Shown here: in pieces, positions 25,161-30,980 of the stretch | Layout: each line of letters starts with the position of its first letter | Numbering within the stretch: the stretch's first letter is position 1 | Notes under the pieces: generated by a model | Databases searched by the model: none | What the model was told of the DNA's origin: nothing | What the model saw: the letters and a program-made list of their open reading frames with translations, nothing else | Program-made: the position numbers and the translations under genes | DNA from: Methylococcus capsulatus | GTDB taxonomy: Bacteria > Pseudomonadota > Gammaproteobacteria > Methylococcales > Methylococcaceae | Reading direction: 5' to 3' | Assembly (NCBI RefSeq): GCF_036864975.1 | Contig: NZ_CP104311.1 | Location: 970,001-1,034,000 of the forward strand | Length of the DNA: 64,000 nt

Positions 25161-25213
25161 AACGCTTGGCTTCACGGGTGAACAGCGCGTTCATCACGTC
25201 ACCCCGAACCACC
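25161..25213 (+). repeat. Leader repeat, copy 1
   Basis: About 50 bases (AACGCTTGGCTTCacgggTGAACAGCGCGTTCATCAC...) that recur upstream of the next small gene at 25524-25572. The core GAACAGCGCGTTC is a near-palindrome. The repeat sits 20-70 bases before the start of the 88-residue gene, so it is probably a shared promoter/operator or RNA leader element. Confidence 0.6.
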
Positions 25214-25231
25214 CGATCGAAAGGACGCCCG

Positions 25232-25498
25232 ATGAACCCCCACACCCCCGACCTCCTCGCCACCAAGCTCGCCGAGGCCGCCCTGACCGTGCTGGTGCGC
25301 ACTTGCCGCAAGGAGGTGGCCGCCGCCAGCCGCGACGAGCTCGAAGCCGCCTGCGTCGCCATGCGCACCCAGGCACGCCCGGTCATCGACCAGTTGCTCG
25401 ACGACGCACGGGCGGCACCCTGGGTGGCTGAAGCCGCCTTCCACGCCGCCGCGCTCGAACTGGCGCAGGCCGGCATCGCGGTGTTGCGCAAGGTCTGA
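25232..25498 (+). CDS. Small unrecognised phage protein (88 residues)
   Basis: Starts at ATG 25232 with AAAGGA ten bases upstream. The product is helical and Ala/Leu-rich (DLLATKLAEAALTVLVRTCRKEVAAASRDELEAAC...), with no membrane segment or known domain. It begins a rightward group of three small genes lying between the late operon (left) and the methyltransferase genes (right). Genes here are often early accessory or anti-host functions, but I cannot assign one. Confidence 0.6.
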   Translation: MNPHTPDLLATKLAEAALTVLVRTCRKEVAAASRDELEAACVAMRTQARPVIDQLLDDARAAPWVAEAAFHAAALELAQAGIAVLRKV

Positions 25499-25508
25499 CG
25501 AGCAATGC

Positions 25509-25572
25509 GAAGCCAAGCAAGAACGCTTGGCTTCTCACGCGAACAGCGCGTTCATCACCTCACCCGATCACC
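25509..25572 (+). repeat. Leader repeat, copy 2, with 10-bp hairpin
   Basis: A second copy of the 25161 leader (AACGCTTGGCTTC...GAACAGCGCGTTCATCAC). It is preceded by GAAGCCAAGC, making a perfect 10-bp inverted repeat (25509-25518 with 25525-25534, loop AAGAAC). It lies 20-80 bases before the next gene and could be an attenuator-like hairpin or protein operator. It lacks a following T run. Confidence 0.6.
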
Positions 25573-25591
25573 ACGCACCAAGGAGCAGACC

Positions 25592-25837
25592 ATGACCCTG
25601 CGCATCCGCCAACCCCAGGTCACCGACACCAACGGCAACGCCCTCGGCACCCGCCTGATCCGAATCGAGTTCGACGAGCAAGGCCCAGCGACCGTGATGC
25701 ACGACGGCCAGCGTTACGACTTCACCGGCAAGACCGGCACCCACCGCAAAACCGGCTTGGCGGTGCGCGAGATGGCCACCGCGCGCGATGCGCGCCTGTG
25801 GATCAGCCTCGATGGCGAGCACCTCTGGGAAGACTGA
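25592..25837 (+). CDS. Small unrecognised phage protein (81 residues)
   Basis: Begins MTLRIRQPQVTDTNGNALGTRLIRIEFDEQGPATVMHDGQRYDFTGKTGTHRKTG, a compact beta-rich protein without known family. Its ribosome-binding region AAGGAGCAGACCATGA is identical to that of the following DUF3489 gene, so the two were probably duplicated or shuffled together. It is downstream of the second leader repeat. Confidence 0.6.
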   Translation: MTLRIRQPQVTDTNGNALGTRLIRIEFDEQGPATVMHDGQRYDFTGKTGTHRKTGLAVREMATARDARLWISLDGEHLWED

Positions 25838-25871
25838 CTCGAGCCGATCCACCCCTATCAAGGAGCAGACC

Positions 25872-26459
25872 ATGAGCACCATCACCCTGACCCCCGCCCA
25901 GCACGCGATCCTGGCCCATGCGCTCGAGCACAGCGACGGCCGAATCGACTGGTTCCCCGAGCACATCCAAGGCGGTGCCCGCCGCAAGGTGCTCGACGGC
26001 CTGGCCAACCGCGCCCTGATCGCCCGCCAGGGCGAGGTCTGGGTCGTTGCCGACGCAGGCTACGAGGCCTTGGGCGTGCCGCGCCCGGGTGCCCGCACCG
26101 CCCCGCGCCAGTCCTTCGTCGCCCAGCTCGATGCGGTGATCGCCCGGGCCGAGCAGGTGCAGACGGCGCGCGACGAGGCCGACCTGGAGGCGGCGGTGAA
26201 CGCCGCCGAAGCGGCCTGGGCGCAGGATGCGCATCGCAGCGCCGAGCCGCGCCGCCCCCGCGCCGACAGCAAGCAGGCGCAGGTGATCGCGATGCTGCAG
26301 CGTCCCGAAGGCGCCACCCTCCGCCAGATCATGGACAGCACCGGCTGGCAGGCGCACACGGTGCGCGGCACCTTGGCCGGGGCGCTGAAGAAGAAACTGG
26401 GCCTGACGATCGTCTCCGAGAGATCCCCGGGCGGCGAGCGCGTCTACCGGCTTGCCTGA
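25872..26459 (+). CDS. DUF3489-domain protein
   Basis: A 195-residue protein. The C-terminal part 'KQAQVIAMLQRPEGATLRQIMDSTGWQAHTVRGTLAGALKKKLGLTIVSERSPGGERVYRL' is the DUF3489 winged-helix-like domain widespread in proteobacterial prophages. The N-terminal half (LTPAQHAILAHALEH...WFPEHIQGGARRKVLDGLANRALI) is a second helical module. It may bind DNA; its role is unknown. It is the last of the rightward small-gene group and is convergent with the methyltransferase operon. Confidence 0.8.
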   Translation: MSTITLTPAQHAILAHALEHSDGRIDWFPEHIQGGARRKVLDGLANRALIARQGEVWVVADAGYEALGVPRPGARTAPRQSFVAQLDAVIARAEQVQTARDEADLEAAVNAAEAAWAQDAHRSAEPRRPRADSKQAQVIAMLQRPEGATLRQIMDSTGWQAHTVRGTLAGALKKKLGLTIVSERSPGGERVYRLA

Positions 26460-26515
26460 GTCGCGATGGGGCAGCACATCCCGCGCGGGCTGCCCAATCT
26501 GACCGGGTTCGTGAT

Positions 26516-27781
26516 TCACTGCGCGATCGCCGACGAGTCGCTCGCCGCCTGATCGAAGGCCAGGCCATCCGCCTCGCGGGTGGCTTGCTGGCCCGTCCAG
26601 TCCTGCCAGCGCCGCACGATCACGTCCGCATACTTCGGGTCGAGCTCGATCAGCCGCGCCACGCGCCCGGCCTTCTCGGCGGCGATCAAGGTCGTGCCCG
26701 AGCCGCCGAAGGGGTCCAGCACCACGTCGCCCGGGCGGCTGGAGTTGCGGATGGCACGCTCGACCAGATCCACCGGCTTCATGGTCGGGTGCAGATCGTT
26801 CTTCGCTGGCTTCTTGATCTGCCAGACGTCGCCCTGGTCGCGGTCGCCGCACCAGTGGCGCGTCGCGCCTTCGGGCCAGCCGTAGAGGATCGGCTCGTAC
26901 TGGCGCTGGTAGTCCGAGCGGCCCAGCGTGAAGGTGTTCTTGGCCCAGATGATGAAGGTCGACCAGTGCCCGCCGGCGGCGCGGAAGGCCGCTTGCAGCG
27001 TGTCCAGTTCGCTGGAGGACATGGCGACGTAGATCGCGCCTCGGGTGTGCGCCATGATCAGCGCCAGCGCGTCGTAGAGGAAATCGTAGAAGCCTTCGCC
27101 CAGCGCATCGTTGAGGATGGGGCGGTGTTTGCCGCGCAGCTTGTCGCGGGCCGAGTTGGCGTAGTTGACGTTGTAGGGCGGATCGGTGAACACCATGTCC
27201 GCCCGCTCGCCGTCCGGAAACAGGCGCGCGTAGGCCTCGGCGGTGGTCGCGTCCCCGCAGACCAGGCGGTGCGGCCCGAGCCGCCAGACGTCGCCCGGCC
27301 GAGACACCGGCTCTTCCGGCATCTCCGGGATGGCATCGTCCTCCGTCCGGCCATCGATCTGTGGTTCCTCATCGGCCAGCAGTTCTGCCAGTGCATCGGC
27401 GTCGAACCCGGTGAGATCGAGATCGAAGCCATCGTCCTGCAGCGCCTCCAGTTCGATGCGCAGCAGGGCATCGTCCCAGGTCGCGAGTTCCGCGAGCCGG
27501 TTGTCCGCGAGCACCAGTGCCCGTCGTTGGGTGGGCGTCAGGTGATCGAGCACCACCACCGGCACGGTGGGCAGGCCCAGCTTGCGCGCGGCGGCAAGCC
27601 GCCCATGGCCCGCGACCAGCACACCGTCGGCGCCGGTGAGAATGGGATTGACGAAGCCGAACTCCGCGATGGAGGCCGCGATCTGGGCGATCTGCTCGTC
27701 CGAGTGCTGGCGGGCGTTGCGCACGTAGGGCAGCAGCTTGTCGATCGGCCAGTGCTCGATGCGATCGGCCAGCCAGCTCAT
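26516..27781 (-). CDS. ParB-domain / DNA methyltransferase fusion (DPPY type)
   Basis: A 421-residue fusion. Residues ~10-110 form a ParB/Srx-like domain (IDKLLPYVRNARQHSDEQIAQIAASIAEFGFVNPIL, 'LVAGHGRLAAARKLG'). From ~165 comes a beta-class methyltransferase with catalytic 'MVFTDPPYNVNY' and AdoMet-binding 'DVVLDPFGGSGTTLIAAE'. The likely product is N6-methyladenine (DPPY). It is coupled by ATGA to a second, related fusion gene. The ParB part may add specificity or nuclease/NTP-binding function; this is not known for the family. It probably protects phage DNA from restriction. Confidence 0.88.
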   Translation of the reverse strand: MSWLADRIEHWPIDKLLPYVRNARQHSDEQIAQIAASIAEFGFVNPILTGADGVLVAGHGRLAAARKLGLPTVPVVVLDHLTPTQRRALVLADNRLAELATWDDALLRIELEALQDDGFDLDLTGFDADALAELLADEEPQIDGRTEDDAIPEMPEEPVSRPGDVWRLGPHRLVCGDATTAEAYARLFPDGERADMVFTDPPYNVNYANSARDKLRGKHRPILNDALGEGFYDFLYDALALIMAHTRGAIYVAMSSSELDTLQAAFRAAGGHWSTFIIWAKNTFTLGRSDYQRQYEPILYGWPEGATRHWCGDRDQGDVWQIKKPAKNDLHPTMKPVDLVERAIRNSSRPGDVVLDPFGGSGTTLIAAEKAGRVARLIELDPKYADVIVRRWQDWTGQQATREADGLAFDQAASDSSAIAQ

Positions 27782-29199
27782 GCAGTGACCTCCGCCGTCT
27801 CGCCCAGCCGCTCGGCGGCGACTTCGGCGAAGGTCCGGCCGCTGCCCTCCAGCACCGGCACCGTGCCCGGGTGGTGCTGCAGCCAGCGGCGCAGCGCGAC
27901 GTCCACGTACTCGGGGGCGAGTTCGATGGCGCGCACTTTGCGGTCGGTGTGTTGCCCGGCCAGCAGCGTGGTGCCGGAGCCCGCGAACGGCTCGAAGACG
28001 ATCTCGCCCGCGTCGGTGTAGGCCTCGATGAAGAACTTCGGCAGGCCCAGCGGGAACACCGCCGGATGATCGATGCCTTCACCGATGCGGCCGCGCTGGC
28101 GCGTCACCTCGACGACGGAATCCGGGATGCGGAACTCCTGCGTGGGCTGTCCGGCGTGGTTCCATTCGCCGACCTTGCCATCCTTGGCGCGCATCGCGGT
28201 GGATGACCCATCGGCGCGCAGATGCGTCTCGTGACCGGCCCACTTGCAGGGCACGATCTTGTTCGGCTTGCGCGCCTGGCGGTTGAAGTGGAACACGAAC
28301 TCGTGGCGCGGCGCGAGGCGCCCGGCCCAGTCGCCGGGCACGGTCACCGACTGATCCCAGACGTACCAGCCGAAGCGGCGCCAGCCCTGAGTGCGCATCC
28401 ATTCGATCCAGCCGTCCCAGTACGGCTGCCACTCGCCGTCGCGATGGACCAGGCCGAGGTTGACCAGGATTTGCGCGTCCTCGTGCAGCGCGCTGCGGGC
28501 GGCGCCGAACACGCCCTGCATGAGCGCGTTCCAGTCAACGATTCCGCCGGTGGTGTAGTCGCGCTGATTGGCATACGGCGGGCTGGTAAAGAGCAGGTGA
28601 GCGCGCTCGCCATTGATGAGGCGCGCGACGGCGGCCGCGTCGCGGCTGTCGGCGCAGAGCAGTCGGTGTTCACCGATCAGCCACAGATCGCCGGGGCGCG
28701 TGACCGCCACCGTGGGCGGTGTGACGTCGTCCTCGTCCGGGTCGCGGACCAAAGCACTCGTGTCCTCTTCGGCGGACGGTTCGGTCTCCTCGATGGCATC
28801 GAGCAGGCCTTCGACCTCGGAGGCCGAGAAGCCGGTCAGGTCCAGATCGAAGCCGGCGTCGGCCAGTTCGGCGAACTCCAGCGCCAACATCGCCTGGTCC
28901 CAGCCGGCGTCGAGTGCGAGCCGGTTGTCGGCGATCACGTAGGCGCGCTTCTGCGCAGGCGTCAGGTGCGCAAGCTCGATCACCGGCACCTCGGCGAGCC
29001 CCAGCTTGCGTGCGGCCAGCAGCCGGCCATGGCCGGCGATCACACCGTGGTCGCCATCGACCAGGATCGGGTTGGTCCAGCCGAACTCGGCGATGCTGGC
29101 GGCGATGCGCGCGACCTGCTCGTCGCTGTGCGTGCGCGGATTGCGGGCGTAGGGGATCAGCGTCTCGACCTTGCGGTACGTGACGGCGAGCGTGTCCAG
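27778..29199 (-). CDS. ParB-domain / DNA methyltransferase fusion (SPPY type)
   Basis: About 473 residues. The N-terminal ParB-like part (VETLIPYARNPRTHSDEQVARIAASIAEFGWTNPILVDG, 'VIAGHGRLLAARKLG') closely resembles that of its neighbour. The methyltransferase part has 'LLFTSPPYANQRDY' and 'EIVFEPFAGSGTTLLAG', so TSPPY suggests N4-cytosine or N6-adenine specificity. The start is uncertain: the frame is open to 29457, but a terminator-type hairpin at 29223-29252 precedes it. No ATG or GTG lies between the hairpin and the domain, so a rare CTG (29199) or ATT (29202) after GAGG is the best guess. Confidence 0.83.
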   Translation of the reverse strand: MDTLAVTYRKVETLIPYARNPRTHSDEQVARIAASIAEFGWTNPILVDGDHGVIAGHGRLLAARKLGLAEVPVIELAHLTPAQKRAYVIADNRLALDAGWDQAMLALEFAELADAGFDLDLTGFSASEVEGLLDAIEETEPSAEEDTSALVRDPDEDDVTPPTVAVTRPGDLWLIGEHRLLCADSRDAAAVARLINGERAHLLFTSPPYANQRDYTTGGIVDWNALMQGVFGAARSALHEDAQILVNLGLVHRDGEWQPYWDGWIEWMRTQGWRRFGWYVWDQSVTVPGDWAGRLAPRHEFVFHFNRQARKPNKIVPCKWAGHETHLRADGSSTAMRAKDGKVGEWNHAGQPTQEFRIPDSVVEVTRQRGRIGEGIDHPAVFPLGLPKFFIEAYTDAGEIVFEPFAGSGTTLLAGQHTDRKVRAIELAPEYVDVALRRWLQHHPGTVPVLEGSGRTFAEVAAERLGETAEVTA

Positions 29200-29222
29200 A
29201 ATCGGTGCCTCGGAAACGAAGA

Positions 29223-29252
29223 AGCCCGCCGACGGCGGACCGTGGGCGGGCT
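29223..29252 (-). terminator. Hairpin before methyltransferase gene
   Basis: AGCCCGCC...GGCGGGCT with a 14-base GC-rich interior. On the minus strand TTCTTCGTTTCC follows, then GAGG and the likely start ~24 bases away. Same design as the hairpins at 3489 and 18332. Confidence 0.55.
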
Positions 29253-29424
29253 GGGGGTGTCGGGGAGAAGGTCTCGGGCTGGAGGGCTGCAAACCGCAAA
29301 CCCTGCAAACCTCGGTTTGCGGTCGGACGCTAGGCCAATGCTGCGCTCGCGCCCCCCGCATGGCTTTTCGGCCAGGAAGGACCCATCGCGCTCGGCGGGT
29401 CGGATCGCGAAGGCAGAAACGACG

Positions 29425-29450
29425 AAGGCCACGGATCGCTCCGTGGCCTT
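29425..29450 (-). terminator. Strong hairpin, end of early operon
   Basis: Perfect stem AAGGCCACGGA / TCCGTGGCCTT with a TCGC loop. On the minus strand it is followed by CGTCGTTTC, the same tail seen after three other prophage hairpins. It lies 144 bases beyond the last early gene (stop at 29594), so it is a likely terminator for that operon. Confidence 0.65.
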
Positions 29451-29593
29451 CGCACATGCTTCTCTCGCGAGGTTAGCGAAATCCTAGCGCAAAAACGGGT
29501 GAAGTGTTGCACGTCCAAAATGGCTCGAAACCGGCATCTTTCCGCATCCGCACGCATGGCTTGGATCGCTTTGGAAACGACCCGCAACTTCAC

Positions 29594-29995
29594 TCATGAA
29601 AGGCTGGCCACCGTCCGGCGGGTCTGCTCGTTCAGACGGCAGGCGACGATGTCGAGCGCCTTCTGCCACCGCCGCCACGCCGTGGTCCGGTCGCAGCCGA
29701 AGCGGGCGCAGATGTCGCGCCAGCGGTGGCGCTCGGCGCGCATCCATACCAGGTGGCGTTCCTCTTCCTCCAGCCACAAGACCCAGCGCATGGTCTCGAG
29801 CATGCGCTCGATAGCCTCAGGGCTGGGTGGGAAGCGCCGGATCGAGGGTTCGGCCCCCAGCGTCTCCCAGGGCATGCGCCGGATCGCGGGCCAGGTGTTG
29901 AAGTAGCCCTGCACGCGCACGGGCGGCAGGCGGTGGGCGGTGATGGCCGCCTCCCGGAAGCGTTCGGCCACACGCTCGACGGTCCACTCAGCCAT
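29594..29995 (-). CDS. DUF6362-family phage protein (HTH-like)
   Basis: A 133-residue protein, 'EWTVERVAERFREAAITAHRLPPVRVQGYFNTWPAIRR', matching DUF6362. A C-terminal helix-turn-helix-like stretch 'RHRWRDICARFGCDRTTAWRRWQKALDIVACRLN' suggests DNA binding. It is the last gene of the leftward early operon and could be a late-gene regulator or sigma-like factor; this is inferred from position and the HTH. It starts at ATG 29995, overlapping the preceding gene. Confidence 0.75.
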   Translation of the reverse strand: MAEWTVERVAERFREAAITAHRLPPVRVQGYFNTWPAIRRMPWETLGAEPSIRRFPPSPEAIERMLETMRWVLWLEEEERHLVWMRAERHRWRDICARFGCDRTTAWRRWQKALDIVACRLNEQTRRTVASLS

Positions 29996-30197
29996 GGCGC
30001 GCCTCCCATGCACCGTAGAGCCGCTCGCCGATTCGGCGGATCAGCTCGCGCTCCGTCCAATCGAGCCGGTCATCGTCGAGGCAGACGACGAGCAGGCGTC
30101 GCTCGCGCCAGCCGCGGCGCTTGACGGCCTCCACGTCCATCGGCTCGGGCTGCAGGCGCCCCAGCGGGCAGCGGTAGCGAGGGGTCGGAACAATCAT
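29988..30197 (-). CDS. Small unrecognised phage protein (69 residues)
   Basis: MIVPTPRYRCPLGRLQPEPMDVEAVKRRGWRERRLLVVCLDDDRLDWTERELIRRIGERLYG. A compact, charged protein seen in similar places in other prophages, next to the DUF6362 gene; no known domain. It starts one base after the RuvC-like stop and overlaps the DUF6362 start by eight bases, so all three are co-translated. Confidence 0.6.
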   Translation of the reverse strand: MIVPTPRYRCPLGRLQPEPMDVEAVKRRGWRERRLLVVCLDDDRLDWTERELIRRIGERLYGAWEARHG

Positions 30198-30198
30198 C

Positions 30199-30732
30199 TC
30201 AGTCCTCCTGCGCCGCGTCGTGATGCTGGATTGCCCAGTGCAACAGCGCCAGGGCGTCGGCCTCGTCGTCGTCCGCCGGGGCGTGGCCCCGCGCACGCAC
30301 GGCCGCCATCATCTCGTCCTTGCTCGCATTGCCCTTGCCGGTGGCGTGCTTCTTGATCGTGCCCACCGGCACGCCCTGGTAGGGAATGCCGTGGTGCTCG
30401 CACCAGGCGGTGAGCTGCGCCATGAAACCGCCGTAGGCGTGGGCGGCATCCACTCCGGCGTGGCGGCGGACCTCCTCGAAGTACACCGCATCCAACCCGT
30501 CCGCCGATTGCTTGATCTCGGCAAGCCAGCGCTTGAAGCGCAGGTAGCGCATGCCGCCGCCCTCGAAGCGCTGGGGCTTGAAGGACTCCGAGCCGCTGGT
30601 GATGGAGCCGTCACGGCCGAGCACCGCCCAGCCGGTCCGGGTGCCGAGGTCGAGGCTCAGGATGGCCGTGCCCGGTTCACGATCCCGACCGTCGATGCCG
30701 GGCAGACCCCTTCGGGTCGGGGGAGAGGACAC
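30199..30732 (-). CDS. RuvC-like Holliday junction endonuclease
   Basis: The RuvC core shows 'AILSLDLGTRTGWAVL' (first catalytic Asp), 'AVYFEEVRRHAGVDAAHAYGGF' (Glu), 'VPVGTIKKHATGKGNASKDEMM' and 'DDDEADALALLHWA' (C-terminal Asp pair). It would resolve branched replication or recombination intermediates before packaging. The start is uncertain. The GTG at 30732, with GAGAGGA seven bases upstream, gives a normal-sized 177-residue protein. A longer frame from ATG 30984, with a perfect AGGAGG and ATGA overlap with the helicase gene, would add ~84 repeat-encoded residues. Confidence 0.8.
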   Translation of the reverse strand: MSSPPTRRGLPGIDGRDREPGTAILSLDLGTRTGWAVLGRDGSITSGSESFKPQRFEGGGMRYLRFKRWLAEIKQSADGLDAVYFEEVRRHAGVDAAHAYGGFMAQLTAWCEHHGIPYQGVPVGTIKKHATGKGNASKDEMMAAVRARGHAPADDDEADALALLHWAIQHHDAAQED

Positions 30733-30758
30733 GACGTGGTCCTCTCCCCCCGAAGGGG
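30707..30758. repeat. Large palindrome (REP-like)
   Basis: A 12-bp perfect stem GGGGGAGAGGAC/GTCCTCTCCCCC around an 8-base loop, extended by CCCCTTCGG/CCGAAGGGG. It includes the likely GTG start and Shine-Dalgarno of the RuvC-like gene, so it could hide or expose that site. It resembles mobile REP-type elements. Confidence 0.7.
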
Positions 30759-30819
30759 GGAGGGAGTTTTCGCCAACTGGGAAATCCCCGAAAGGTAAGT
30801 AAAAACATGGTGTTAGCTC

Positions 30820-30967
30820 AGTTGGCAAATTGGCAGGCGTTGCCAACTGCCAACTTGCCAACTGATCTGTAATGCATTGATTTTTTTGATTTTCCAGTTG
30901 GCAGACGTTTGCCAACTGAATCCAGTTGGCAAAATTCGGGTTCCAGTTGGCAGAATTTTTGCCAACT
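30820..30967. repeat. Iteron-like array of AGTTGGCA (candidate replication origin)
   Basis: Nine exact copies of AGTTGGCA in either orientation start at 30820, 30841, 30848, 30856, 30896, 30910, 30924, 30945 and 30960. A degenerate copy at ~30829 and a near copy at ~30772 extend the set. Two form a perfect palindrome CAGTTGGCA-N6-TGCCAACTG (30895-30918). An AT-rich tract with seven consecutive T lies between the two groups (30868-30894). This layout, directly downstream of the TOPRIM-helicase gene, looks like an initiator-binding array beside a duplex-unwinding element. Confidence 0.7.
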
Positions 30968-30980
30968 TGCCTGCGCGTGT

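Larger units (their letters stand above)
29200..29593. other. Gene-free interval with three hairpins
   Basis: About 390 bases without a convincing gene. It holds the 29223-29252 hairpin, an inverted repeat CCGCAAACC/GGTTTGCGG at 29294-29322 in a CAAACC-rich stretch, and an 11-bp perfect hairpin at 29425-29450. Frames through it are low-complexity and Arg/Pro-rich. It probably carries the termination signal of the early operon and the promoter of the methyltransferase pair. Confidence 0.5.

Noticed and set aside
22608-25175. 855-residue terminase start at 25175
   Set aside because: The first ~198 codons are the shifted frame of the small subunit gene; ATG 24581 in a TGATG overlap is the sensible start.
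29203-29457. N-terminal extension of the second methyltransferase gene to 29457
   Set aside because: It would read through two terminator-type hairpins and encodes only Arg/Pro/Ser-rich low-complexity sequence.
30820-30967. CRISPR array
   Set aside because: The repeated unit is only 8 bases, occurs in both orientations and is irregularly spaced; no cas genes are nearby (the Cas4-like nuclease belongs to the phage recombination operon).
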